Origin: Amycolatopsis rifamycinica
GTDB taxonomy: Bacteria > Actinomycetota > Actinomycetes > Mycobacteriales > Pseudonocardiaceae
Assembly (NCBI RefSeq): GCF_000695625.1
Contig: NZ_JMQI01000058.1
Span: forward strand, 1-64,000
DNA: 64,000 nucleotides
Direction of reading: 5' to 3'
Shown: one piece after another, positions 33,686 to 41,309 of the stretch
Position numbering within the stretch: the first letter of the stretch is position 1
Layout: each line of letters starts with the position of its first letter
The notes under the pieces: generated by a model
Database searches by the model: none
What the model saw: only the letters and a program-made list of their open reading frames with translations
Told to the model about the DNA's origin: nothing
Position numbers and translations under genes: made by a program

Positions 33686-34078
33686 CTGTGATGTCCAGGG
33701 AGGTCAGCCGGGTGACCGGCGGCTTGCCGCCGGTTGAGCTGTGGGGACGGTGGTGATTGTAGAAGTGCAGCCACCCCGGTAGCGCACTCCGGCGTCGGTG
33801 TTCAGAGTCGTAGAAGCGGGCATAAGCCCAGCCCTCGGCCAGGGTGCGGTGGAACCGTTCGATTTTCCCGTTGGTCTGCGGCCGGTCAGTCCGGGTTCGT
33901 TTCGGGACGATCCCCAGCTCGGCGCAAGCCTCACGCCAGGCGTGAGAGCGGTAGGCCGAGCCGTTGTCCGAGAGCACACGCTCGACGGTGACGCCGCGGC
34001 CGACGAACCGGTCGAGGCACGACAGGCCGTCACGGGTCACCTCAACTCAGGACAACGTCCCTGGACATCACATCTAGC
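33681..34078. mobile_element. Miniature IS481-family element with intact ends and target duplication
   Basis: TGTGATGTCCAGGGA (33687-33701) and TCCCTGGACATCACA (34058-34072) are perfect 15-bp terminal inverted repeats of a 386-bp element. TCTAGC flanks it on both sides (33681-33686 and 34073-34078) as a 6-bp target duplication. Inside is the 3' half of a transposase on the minus strand. The 5' half, with the helix-turn-helix and first catalytic Asp, is deleted. Perfect ends and duplication imply a recent, trans-mobilised insertion. Confidence 0.88.
33705..34040 (-). pseudogene. Truncated IS481 transposase (integrase core, C-terminal part)
   Basis: The minus-strand frame reads RVLSDNGSAYRSHAWREACA, then ELGIVPKRTRTDRPQTNGKI and ERFHRTLAEGWAYARF, ending HHRPHSSTGGKPPVTRL. 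This is the rve catalytic core with the second Asp (SDNGS) and the Glu (GKIERFHRTL) of the DDE triad. The N-terminal DNA-binding part and the first Asp are missing because the element is internally deleted, so it cannot be active on its own. The frame continues to 33555 past the element into flanking DNA. Confidence 0.85.
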
Positions 34079-34133
34079 GCCTCGGCGAGGAGGCCGGCAC
34101 GTTCGCCTGATGGGCGAGGTGTGTCGTGGCGTG

Positions 34134-34163
34134 TATCGTCGGCTTCGGATCAACTGGGGAGGA
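34134..34163 (+). promoter_or_regulatory. Candidate promoter and ribosome site of the peptide-ThiF operon
   Basis: TATCGT at 34134-34139 is a plausible -10, and GGGGAGGA at about 34156-34163 is a strong ribosome-binding site 5-6 bases before the ATG at 34168. The -35 is not clear. The IS remnant ends only 56 bases upstream of the -10, so the element may affect expression. Confidence 0.35.
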
Positions 34164-34167
34164 CATC

Positions 34168-34341
34168 ATGATCGACGCAATCGTGCTGGAACCACTCACC
34201 AACCGCATCGCCGCAGCCGCCGACCAGGGCATGTGGGACGTTCCGCTCGTGCTCGAGTCCGTGCCGGAGCGCACCGCCCTGGTCGCCGACCAGGGCATCT
34301 ACGACTGGCCGGTCGTCGCGGGCGAACAGCGGGACGCCTGA
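34168..34341 (+). CDS. 57-residue candidate RiPP precursor peptide with duplicated motif
   Basis: A small ORF with a strong GGGGAGGA ribosome site, 28 bases before a PqqD-like/ThiF gene on the same strand. The peptide opens MIDAIVLEPLTNRIA and has two copies of an 11-residue motif exactly 22 residues apart: ADQGMWDVPLV (18-28) and ADQGIYDWPVV (40-50). The similarity extends to the preceding R and A positions, so a 22-residue unit has been duplicated. It is acidic, has no signal peptide and ends GEQRDA. A short leader followed by repeated aromatic/Asp/Pro cores is what multi-core RiPP precursors look like. I do not recognise a named family; function is inferred from its neighbour. Confidence 0.6.
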   Translation: MIDAIVLEPLTNRIAAAADQGMWDVPLVLESVPERTALVADQGIYDWPVVAGEQRDA

Positions 34342-34369
34342 CCGGACGCGGCCGGGGGGGACCTCGTCC

Positions 34370-35485
34370 GTGGGCTTGGAGAAGCCCAGGCTCAAGCCTT
34401 CGCATCCGGTGACCCGCACCGCGGCCGGTGACGTTGTCATCGGCAAGCTCGCTCGTAACTCCTATGTGGTGCGTGATGCGCCGCAGGCCTTTGTCGACTT
34501 GCTGTTGCTCCTCGACGGCACGCGCACGACAGCGCAGCTGGCCGACGAGCTGCCGGCCGACGAAGAGCAGGTGCGCCGGCTCGTCGGGCAGCTGGCCGGG
34601 GCGGGGTTGCTGGACGACGGGGCCGCCGAGTCCTCGTTGAGCGCGGTCGAACTGGAGCGGTATGACCGCCAGCTGCTCCAGTTCTCCGCGTACGAACGGG
34701 ATTCGCTGCCGGGATTCGCCTACCAGGAACGCCTGCGTGCCCAACGGGTGTGTCTGCTCGGCATGGGCGGCTGGGGATCGTGGCTGGCGCTGAACCTCGC
34801 ACTGACCGGCTTCGGCACGTTGCGTCTGGTCGACGGTGACCGGGTCGAGCTGTCCAACCTCGGCCGGCAGGTGCTCTACGACACCTCCGCCGTCGGCGAG
34901 CTCAAGGTGACGGCGGCACGCGACGCACTGAGACGGATCAACCCTCACGTCGCCGTCGAGGGAGTGCCGGAGTTCGTCGGTCCCGACCGTGCCCAAGTCG
35001 AACGACTGCTGCGGGACACGACACTGATTTGCCTGTGCTGGACCAACGACGCGCATTTCGTCCCCGGCACGACCGGGGAGATGGTCCACGAAGTGGCGAG
35101 GCGGTCGCGAATCCCCGTGCTGGAGGTGGCGGGGGATCCGTTCGACGTCACCGTCGGACCGCTCTACCCGAACGATGGCACCGGACCGTGCTTCCGATGT
35201 GTGCGGCCACAGCTCCGGTCGTTGTGGTGGGGGCCGAGCACGACGACGTCGGAGCTGCGCAAGGCCCAGCTGAGCGTGACACCGCTGCGGCGGACCGAGA
35301 ACTGGCAGAGCGCGCCCTCCTTGTCCACGATGGCGGGGCTCGCGGTGAACGACCTCATGGCCTTCGCGACCGGATACGCCGAACCGACGCTGCTGGGGCG
35401 TCGGTTCAGCGTCGCCCTACGCACCCTGGAGACGAGAACCGACGAGTTCACGGCCCGCGCGGACTGCTGCGCGACACACCGGTAG
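34370..35485 (+). CDS. ThiF/E1-like adenylyltransferase with N-terminal RRE (MccB/PaaA-like)
   Basis: 371 residues. Residues about 14-85 (VIGKLARNSYVVRDAPQA, then TAQLADELPADEEQVRRLVG) look like a PqqD-type RiPP recognition element. RYDRQLLQF (97-105) opens an E1-like fold with GMGGWGSW (131-138), DGDRVELSNLGRQVLY (155-170) including the catalytic Arg/Gln region, and a CFRC motif (274-277) with CC (366-367) near the end as probable zinc ligands. The fusion order matches MccB (microcin C7) and PaaA (pantocin A), which adenylate a ribosomal peptide. GTG start at 34370 after a G-rich stretch. Base composition is somewhat less GC-rich than neighbours, suggesting transfer. It is the only enzyme in the locus; no exporter or protease is adjacent. 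Confidence 0.8.
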   Translation: MGLEKPRLKPSHPVTRTAAGDVVIGKLARNSYVVRDAPQAFVDLLLLLDGTRTTAQLADELPADEEQVRRLVGQLAGAGLLDDGAAESSLSAVELERYDRQLLQFSAYERDSLPGFAYQERLRAQRVCLLGMGGWGSWLALNLALTGFGTLRLVDGDRVELSNLGRQVLYDTSAVGELKVTAARDALRRINPHVAVEGVPEFVGPDRAQVERLLRDTTLICLCWTNDAHFVPGTTGEMVHEVARRSRIPVLEVAGDPFDVTVGPLYPNDGTGPCFRCVRPQLRSLWWGPSTTTSELRKAQLSVTPLRRTENWQSAPSLSTMAGLAVNDLMAFATGYAEPTLLGRRFSVALRTLETRTDEFTARADCCATHR

Positions 35486-35524
35486 AACATCTGCCCGGTG
35501 GCGAGGTCGAGCGCACGGTTACAA

Positions 35525-35542
35525 CGTCAACGTTCCTTGACG
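35525..35542. other. Small inverted repeat after the ThiF gene
   Basis: CGTCAA (35525-35530) and TTGACG (35537-35542) form a 6-bp inverted repeat between the ThiF stop and the convergent merR gene. It could be a weak terminator or an operator; the sequence alone does not decide. Confidence 0.25.
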
Positions 35543-35577
35543 AGGCACCAGGACCGGGACAACCGGGGCCCCGCCCA

Positions 35578-35922
35578 CTACGCGCCGATGATCGTGTCGA
35601 GGTTGGCGCGGGTGGTTTCCAGCTCACCGATCGCCGCGTCGAGCCGGCTCCGCTGCTGCCGCAGGGCGTCGACGAGCTCCGGGCAGCTGGGCGACAGCCG
35701 GCCGTCGTCGTCGACGAGGCACGGCAGGACTTCCCCGATCTGCGCGGTGGACAACCCGGCCGCGAGCAGGATCCTGATTCGCCGCACCGCGGCCACGTCG
35801 GTCTCGCCGTAGACGCGGTAGCCGCTCGGCCGCCGGTCCGGTGTCAGCAGGCCCTGGTGCTCGTAGTAGCGCAGTGCGCGTTGGCTGACACCCGTCCGCC
35901 GGGCCAGCTCCCCGATCCGCAT
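35578..35922 (-). CDS. MerR family transcriptional regulator
   Basis: 114 residues opening MRIGELARRTGVSQRALRYY. The winged helix (1-70) includes YEHQGLLTPDRRPSGYRVYG, followed by a coiled coil (about 78-112). A VLPCLVDDDGRLSPSCPELV segment brings two Cys close together, as in some redox- or thiol-sensing MerR proteins. It diverges from a reductase gene, and a perfect 16-bp palindrome lies in the spacer of that gene's promoter. It is a paralogue of the MerR at 5619-6014. GTG 35928 is an alternative start. Confidence 0.9.
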   Translation of the reverse strand: MRIGELARRTGVSQRALRYYEHQGLLTPDRRPSGYRVYGETDVAAVRRIRILLAAGLSTAQIGEVLPCLVDDDGRLSPSCPELVDALRQQRSRLDAAIGELETTRANLDTIIGA

Positions 35923-35938
35923 CCCCACCCCCCGGGAC

Positions 35939-35969
35939 TTGACTCTGACGTCGACGTCAGGTTCTCACT
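35939..35969 (+). promoter_or_regulatory. MerR-type promoter with 16-bp perfect palindrome
   Basis: TTGACT at 35939-35944 serves as -35. It is followed at once by CTGACGTCGACGTCAG (35945-35960), a perfect palindrome, and a weak -10 region near 35964-35969. Dyad placement between the two hexamers with a spacer of about 19 bp is the defining MerR promoter geometry. The reductase ATG follows at 35978, giving a near-leaderless transcript. Confidence 0.65.
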
Positions 35970-35977
35970 TAGCCGCC

Positions 35978-36841
35978 ATGACCTCCGTGACCGTCCTCGG
36001 ACTCGGCCCCATGGGCCGCGCCCTCGCCGCCGCGTTCATCGCCGCCGGCCACCCGACCACCGTGTGGAACCGCAGTCCCGGCAAGGAAACCGGCCTCGAC
36101 GCGGCCGTCGCCGGGACGGCCGCCGAGGCGGTGGCCGCCAGCCCGCTCGTCGTGGTGTGTGTACGGGATTACGCCGCGGTACGCGCGGTTCTCGACGCCG
36201 GAGCCCTCCGCGGCCGCACCCTGCTGAACGTCACCGGCGGCTCACCGGCCCAAGCCCGCGAGCTGGCTTCCTGGGCCGCGGACCACGGGATCGGCTACCT
36301 CGACGGCGTGCTCGTGGCGACGACCGACGCCATCTGCGGCCCGGACGCCACCCTCTTCGCCAGCGGTCCGGCCCACACCTGGGCGGAGCACCGCGGCACG
36401 CTCGCGGCGCTCGGCGGGACCACGAGCCACCTCGGCGAAGACCCCGGCCGGGCCGCCGCGTTCGACGCGTCGCTGCAGGACATGCTCTGGACCTCGATGA
36501 GCGGCGTCGTCCACATGTTCACCCTCGCCAAGGCCGAGAACATCGACGCCACCGACCTCGCCGGGCACGCCAAGACGCTGCTCGGCTTCTTCCCTGACAT
36601 GATCGACTTCCTCGCCGGCCAGGTGGCGTCCGGTCGCTACCCGGGCGACGCGGGCACCCTCGAAGCCACCGCCGCCACGATGGACCACGTCCTCGCCGCC
36701 ATCCGGGCGAAGCACCTCGACAACGGCGTGCTGTCCGCCGCCCGGGCCGAAGTGCAGCGCGCCCTCGACGCCGGGTACGGCGCCGACGGCTTCGGCAGGC
36801 TCGCCGCACTACCGCCGGCTCACCGGCGCGGCCGGAAGTAG
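35978..36841 (+). CDS. NAD(P)-dependent oxidoreductase (imine reductase/6-PGDH-like)
   Basis: 287 residues. The N-terminal Rossmann motif VTVLGLGPMGRALAAAFIAA with TTVWNRSPGK is typical of beta-hydroxyacid dehydrogenase-like proteins, and the C-terminal helical part (TLAKAENIDATDL, DHVLAAIRAKHLDNG) matches the imine reductase-like group rather than true 6-phosphogluconate dehydrogenase. It probably reduces imines or carbonyls with NADPH. Induction through the divergent MerR is likely from the promoter layout. Its last 22 bases overlap the convergent haloperoxidase gene. Confidence 0.88.
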   Translation: MTSVTVLGLGPMGRALAAAFIAAGHPTTVWNRSPGKETGLDAAVAGTAAEAVAASPLVVVCVRDYAAVRAVLDAGALRGRTLLNVTGGSPAQARELASWAADHGIGYLDGVLVATTDAICGPDATLFASGPAHTWAEHRGTLAALGGTTSHLGEDPGRAAAFDASLQDMLWTSMSGVVHMFTLAKAENIDATDLAGHAKTLLGFFPDMIDFLAGQVASGRYPGDAGTLEATAATMDHVLAAIRAKHLDNGVLSAARAEVQRALDAGYGADGFGRLAALPPAHRRGRK

Positions 36842-38076
36842 TGCTTCGTGATGTACTCGCCCACGCCCGTGCCGAGCGTCGTGCCGTCCACGTCCGCGGA
36901 GCGGAAGTGGATGCCGGCCCAGATGCGGGCGCCGACCACCTCGGCGGTCGCCTGCGAGAAGCTGCCGAAGTGCCGGGTGGTGCCGCTGTCGACGCTGGAC
37001 GCGCTGAAGGAAACGTTGTCCCGGCCGAAGAAGTGTGCGTACGCCGTCATTTGCGCGGCGGTCCGGCAGGTGTGGCCGGACGGGTAGTCCGGGTTCGGCG
37101 GGGTGACCACCAGCGGGGTCCACCCGGGATCGGGCTCGGTGGCCGGGTTCCCGTCGGTGCCGGCGAACCGGATGGCCGTGACCGGCCGCCAGAAGTGCCA
37201 GAACTCCTTGTCGTTCGCGCAGGCGATGGCGCCGTCCGTGCCGGCGAAGTCCGCGAGTGCGTACAGGCGCGCGGTTTCCAGCACGCCGAGCCGCTGGGTG
37301 AGCGCGAGGTCGCGTTTCATCCCCCAGCTCACGGACCGCCGGTCGTGCCACCAGAGCGCCGCCTCGGTCTGGTCCGCGGTGCGGGCGGTGCTCGTCGCCG
37401 AGCCGAGCCGCTTGACCTCGGCGAAATCGCGGGCGTAGGCGCGGCTCGTGACCGACGGCGGCCCCGGCGTCCGGAACATCGTCGCGTCCGGGACGGCGAA
37501 CGGCTTCAGGAAACCGACCCACGCGCCGCTGTTTTCGAAAGCCGGCGGGGTGGGGCGGTACTGCCCCGGCTCGGTACCGACGGTCCAGAGCCGGGGGTCG
37601 AAGGCGCCGTCGCCCTGCCGTGCGGTGACCATCGCGGCGGCCGCCTCGGCGCCGACCCGGACGCCGCCGCGCTTCGCCGGTCCGTCCGGCAGGCCGGCGA
37701 GCCACTCGTCGTACTGGACGCGCAGCCTTTCCCGTTGTTCCGGGAAAATCGCGTCCAGCACGCGGTAGGCGGCCGTGCCGACGGCGGCGTCCGCCGACTC
37801 CCGGCCGGTGGCCCGCGGAGCGACGAGGTAGGGCTCGTACGGGGTACCTTCGATCGCGTTCACCGCGTCGTAGACCGCGCCGCTGACCATCGCGAACCCG
37901 CGTCCGGCGACCTGCGGCGGCGCCTGGTGCGCGACGTCCCAGATGGCGGTCTGCGCGTTGAGGTCCCAGACCACGACCGCGTTCGGTGCCGCGTTCGCGC
38001 CGGCCGCCTCCGGTGGCGCGAACGGCGTTGCCAGGATGAGCGCCGCGAGAACCGCCGCGCAGCGTGCCTTGACCAT
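36820..38076 (-). CDS. Secreted vanadium-dependent haloperoxidase (PAP2 superfamily)
   Basis: 418 residues with an N-terminal signal peptide (MVKARCAAVLAALILATPFA, cleavage near Ala-Gly-Ala). The vanadate-binding core is visible as FWRPVTAIRFAG, then PSGHTCRTAAQM with the SGH loop, and ARIWAGIHFRSADVDGTTLG with the vanadium-ligand His region. These proteins bind vanadate and oxidise halides with hydrogen peroxide, or act as related acid phosphatases; the export signal places it outside the cell. The start is chosen at the Met preceding the signal sequence. It is not linked to an obvious natural product cluster. Confidence 0.88.
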   Translation of the reverse strand: MVKARCAAVLAALILATPFAPPEAAGANAAPNAVVVWDLNAQTAIWDVAHQAPPQVAGRGFAMVSGAVYDAVNAIEGTPYEPYLVAPRATGRESADAAVGTAAYRVLDAIFPEQRERLRVQYDEWLAGLPDGPAKRGGVRVGAEAAAAMVTARQGDGAFDPRLWTVGTEPGQYRPTPPAFENSGAWVGFLKPFAVPDATMFRTPGPPSVTSRAYARDFAEVKRLGSATSTARTADQTEAALWWHDRRSVSWGMKRDLALTQRLGVLETARLYALADFAGTDGAIACANDKEFWHFWRPVTAIRFAGTDGNPATEPDPGWTPLVVTPPNPDYPSGHTCRTAAQMTAYAHFFGRDNVSFSASSVDSGTTRHFGSFSQATAEVVGARIWAGIHFRSADVDGTTLGTGVGEYITKHYFRPRR

Positions 38077-38092
38077 CGTCAACCCCACGGAT

Positions 38093-38105
38093 ATGCGTTT
38101 CGCAT
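38093..38105. promoter_or_regulatory. Short inverted repeat upstream of the haloperoxidase
   Basis: ATGCG (38093-38097) and CGCAT (38101-38105) form a small palindrome 17 bases before the haloperoxidase start. It may be an operator or an mRNA hairpin. Confidence 0.3.
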
Positions 38106-38154
38106 CGACACTGCCACGCAACGTATCGCCAGCCGGTCCGCGGGGGCAATCCCC

Positions 38155-38985
38155 TCAGGCGAAGACTGCCCGGTTCGCCTCCACCCATTCGGCGTACGTC
38201 GTTCCCGGCCGGCCGAGCAGTTCCTCCACGACACCGGTCGGCACCTGCGGGGATCGCAGCGTTTCCGCGAAGCCTTCGAGCAGCCAGCCGACGGCCTCTT
38301 CCGGGATGCCGAAACCGATCCACCGCGCGCGCTGCTCCGCCGGGCTCAGCTCGCGGAACCGGATCTCCCTGCCCAGCACGGATCCCAGGGTTTCGACCTG
38401 CCCCCGCAGGCTGATCGCTTCGGGTCCACTGAGGACGTACGTCGCTCCGAGGTGCCCGTCCGATCGCAGGACCCGGGCGGCCACGGCGGCGATGTCGCCG
38501 AGGTCGATGGGTGTTTGCGTCGCGTCGCCGTAGGCCATCGCCACCTCGCCCGCCCGGACCATGGGCGCCCAGTCGAGCGTGTTGTTCATGAACGCACCCG
38601 GCCGCAGAAAGGTCCAGGCGAAACCCGCCTCCCGGACGGCCGCTTCGACGGCGGCGTACTCGTGGCCGCTGGACCCCTCGTGCTCGTCCCCGACACTGCT
38701 GCCCGACAACGCGACGACCCGCTCGACACCGGCGTCGGAAGCCAGCTCGCAGAACCGCCGCACGGTCCGCGCCATCGGGGCGAGGTACACCGCCGAGACG
38801 CCCTTGAGCGCCGCCGGCAGCGTCGACGGCCTCGCCAGCGACCCGACGACCACCTCGGCCCCGGCCGGCAGCCGCGCGCGTTCCGGGTCGACGGTCAGCG
38901 CCCGCACGGGCACCCCCGCCGCGACGAGTTCGTCGACCACCAGCCGGCCGGCACTGCCGGTCGCACCCGTCACCAGGATCGTCAT
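38155..38985 (-). CDS. NAD(P)H-binding NmrA/SDR-a5 family protein
   Basis: 276 residues opening MTILVTGATGSAGRLVVDEL with the atypical-SDR motif TGATGSAG (6-13). The middle segment SSGHEYAAVEAAVREAGFAW and FLRPGAFMNNTLDW follow the NmrA/azoreductase-like family, which sense or reduce with NAD(P)H. Good ribosome site GGAGG before ATG 38985. A 34-bp imperfect palindrome lies just upstream, pointing to control by a TetR- or HxlR-type regulator not present here. It lies directly after ftsQ, where ftsZ would be expected. Confidence 0.88.
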   Translation of the reverse strand: MTILVTGATGSAGRLVVDELVAAGVPVRALTVDPERARLPAGAEVVVGSLARPSTLPAALKGVSAVYLAPMARTVRRFCELASDAGVERVVALSGSSVGDEHEGSSGHEYAAVEAAVREAGFAWTFLRPGAFMNNTLDWAPMVRAGEVAMAYGDATQTPIDLGDIAAVAARVLRSDGHLGATYVLSGPEAISLRGQVETLGSVLGREIRFRELSPAEQRARWIGFGIPEEAVGWLLEGFAETLRSPQVPTGVVEELLGRPGTTYAEWVEANRAVFA

Positions 38986-39001
38986 GAGCACCCTCCTCAT
39001 T

Positions 39002-39035
39002 CTCGTACGCCATACGAGATCGTACGGCATACGAG
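39002..39035. promoter_or_regulatory. 34-bp imperfect palindromic operator upstream of the NmrA-like gene
   Basis: The stretch CTCGTACGCCATACGAG (39002-39018) is mirrored by TCGTACGGCATACGAG (39020-39035), so two CTCGTAYGCC-type half-sites face each other. It lies 17-50 bases before the NmrA-like start, between that gene and ftsQ. Confidence 0.5.
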
Positions 39036-39058
39036 AGCCCCGGCGCACATGATGACTC

Positions 39059-39901
39059 TCAGGAGGAGATGGTCGGCAGTTCCGGGGCCGCGACGTCGTA
39101 GACCTTGCCGTCCTGGGTCAGCAGGGCGGCCAGGACCTTGGCCTTGCGGTCGGTCTGCTCCGCCGTTCCCCAGCGGACGATCTTGCCGTTGGCCAGCGTG
39201 AACTCCACACTCGCCGGCGTCTTCGCCGTCGCCGTCGTGACCTGCTTGAGGAGCTGCTCCGGGATCACCCCGAGCACCGCGGTCACCGCGCGGGTCACCG
39301 GGTCGTCCGCCGACACCTTCGGCAGCTTGAGCTCCGGCAGGCCCGGCGGCCGGGCCGAGACCGTCTTGAACACCACGCCGCCGCCGTCGACCAGGTGGAC
39401 GCCGTCGCCGCCCGGGCCGCTGTCGAAGAACGCGATCGCCGTCCGCTCGGTCACCGTGATCTCGACGGTGTTCGGCCACGAGCGCGACACCTCGACCGTC
39501 GCGATGCCCGGCATCGCCGCCACCCGGTCGCGGATCTCGTCGGTGCTCAGCCGCAGCATCGGCTTGTCCGCCGGGACCGCCGCCACCGTGCGGATCTGGT
39601 CGGCGGGCACCGTGCGGGACCCGCTGACCGCGACCTCCTGCGCGCCGAGCATCGAGCTGAAGAACAGCAGGTAGACCAGGGCCACCACGGTGAGCACCGA
39701 AAGCAGCGCGACCCACCGGCGGCGGATCTCCACCTGCCGGTTGGGCCGGTTGGGCCGGTTCCGCGGCGAAGGACGCGCGGCGCGGGTCCGGCGGCGCTCC
39801 TCCTCGGAGCGCCGCCCCCGCCGCTGCCGCGCCAGGGCAGCGCGATCCGGGACGTCCTCTTCCGAGGAGGGCGGACGGCGGCGTTCCCTGGTCGGACTCA
39901 T
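39059..39901 (-). CDS. ftsQ: Cell division protein FtsQ
   Basis: 280 residues. A long basic cytoplasmic N-terminus (about 1-62, Arg-rich), one membrane helix (about 63-83, WVALLSVLTVVALVYLLFF), a POTRA domain (VAVSGSRTVPADQIRTVAAV, about 90-160) and the FtsQ/DivIB beta domain. It links FtsL/FtsI/FtsW at the divisome. It is the last cell-wall gene of the dcw cluster here, 4 bases after the murC stop. In most actinobacteria ftsZ follows; here it does not. Confidence 0.93.
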   Translation of the reverse strand: MSPTRERRRPPSSEEDVPDRAALARQRRGRRSEEERRRTRAARPSPRNRPNRPNRQVEIRRRWVALLSVLTVVALVYLLFFSSMLGAQEVAVSGSRTVPADQIRTVAAVPADKPMLRLSTDEIRDRVAAMPGIATVEVSRSWPNTVEITVTERTAIAFFDSGPGGDGVHLVDGGGVVFKTVSARPPGLPELKLPKVSADDPVTRAVTAVLGVIPEQLLKQVTTATAKTPASVEFTLANGKIVRWGTAEQTDRKAKVLAALLTQDGKVYDVAAPELPTISS

Positions 39902-39905
39902 GGCC

Positions 39906-41309
39906 TCAGCGCTTGTCCAGCTCGGCGAGGATCTCCGGGCCCAGCTGCGTCACGTCCCCCGCCCCCATGGTCACCACGAGGTCGCCCGGCTTGGCCAGCC
40001 CGGCCACCAGCGGCGCGGCGACGTCGAACGCCGGCTCGTAGTGCACCGACGCGGTCACCCGGTCGGCGATCAGCGCACCGGTGACGCCCGGCTCGGGCTC
40101 CTCGCGCGCGCCGTAGACGTCCAGCACGACGACCTCGTCGGCCAGCGACAACGCGGAAGCGAACTCGGCCGAGAACGTCTTGGTCCGCGAGTACAGGTGC
40201 GGCTGGAACACCACGATCACCCGGCCGGACCCGGCCGCCGTCCGCACCGCGCGCAGCTGCGCGGCCACCTCGGTCGGGTGGTGGGCGTAGTCGTCGTAGA
40301 CGCGGACGTCGCCGGCCCGGCCCTTGAACTCGAACCGCCGCCGCACCCCGCCGAACGCCGCGAGCCCCGCGACCATGCCGTCGACCGGCGCCCCGAGCTC
40401 GATCCCGGCCAGCAGGGCCGCGACCGCGTTGAGCGCCATGTGCTCGCCCGGCACGGCGACGCGCACGGAAACCTCGGTGCCGCCCAGCTCGAGCCGCACG
40501 ACCCCGCCGTCCGGGGCCGGCGCGTAGTCCAGGACCCGCGCGTCGGTGCCCGTGCGGCCGTAGCGGCGGACCCGGACACCCAGGTCGGCGGCCTGCTGGC
40601 CCAGCTCGTCGGCCGCAGGATCGTCGGCGCAGACGATGAGCAGGCCGCCCGGCACGATCCGGCTGACGAACTCGGTGAAGACCTTCGTGTACGCCTCGGC
40701 CGTGCCGTGGTGGTCCAGGTGGTCCGGCTCGACGTTCGTCACGACCGCGACCGACGGCGAGTAGGTCAGGAACGAGCCGTCGCTCTCGTCGGCCTCGGCG
40801 ACGAACACGCCGCCTTCGCCGTGGTGGGCGTTGGCCCCGGACTCGTTGAGGTCGCCGCCGATGGCGAACGACGGGTCCAGCCGGCAGTGCTGCAGCGCCA
40901 CGGTGAGCATCGACGTCGTCGACGTCTTGCCGTGCGTGCCCGCGATGCAGGCGACGCGGTGGCCTTCCATCAGCCCGGCCAGGGCCTGCGCCCGGTGCAG
41001 CACCGGGATGCCCGCCGCGCGCGCGGCGGCCAGCTCGGGGTTGGTCTCCTTGATCGCCGTCGAGACGACCACGGCCGACGGCGGCTCGGACAGCGCGGAA
41101 ATGTTTGCGGCCGCCTGGCCGACGAACAGCTCGGCGCCCTGGGCCCGCAGCGACAGCAGCGCGCGCGACTCCTTGGCGTCCGAGCCCGACACGAAAGCGC
41201 CCCGGGCCAGCAGGATCCGGGCGATGCCGGACATCCCGGCCCCGCCGATCCCGATCAGGTGCGCCCGGCGCAGTTCTGCGGGCAACTCAAGCTGTGCCGA
41301 TTCAACCAC
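39906..41309 (-). CDS. murC: UDP-N-acetylmuramate--L-alanine ligase
   Basis: 467 residues of the Mur ligase family; joins L-Ala to UDP-MurNAc. N-terminal [14 protein letters not shown]ossmann loop, ATP loop [21 protein letters not shown], and [13 protein letters not shown] typical of MurC. The C-terminal domain contains [15 protein letters not shown]. Its first 8 bases overlap the end of murG, so translation is probably coupled. Confidence 0.96.
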   Translation of the reverse strand: MVESAQLELPAELRRAHLIGIGGAGMSGIARILLARGAFVSGSDAKESRALLSLRAQGAELFVGQAAANISALSEPPSAVVVSTAIKETNPELAAARAAGIPVLHRAQALAGLMEGHRVACIAGTHGKTSTTSMLTVALQHCRLDPSFAIGGDLNESGANAHHGEGGVFVAEADESDGSFLTYSPSVAVVTNVEPDHLDHHGTAEAYTKVFTEFVSRIVPGGLLIVCADDPAADELGQQAADLGVRVRRYGRTGTDARVLDYAPAPDGGVVRLELGGTEVSVRVAVPGEHMALNAVAALLAGIELGAPVDGMVAGLAAFGGVRRRFEFKGRAGDVRVYDDYAHHPTEVAAQLRAVRTAAGSGRVIVVFQPHLYSRTKTFSAEFASALSLADEVVVLDVYGAREEPEPGVTGALIADRVTASVHYEPAFDVAAPLVAGLAKPGDLVVTMGAGDVTQLGPEILAELDKR

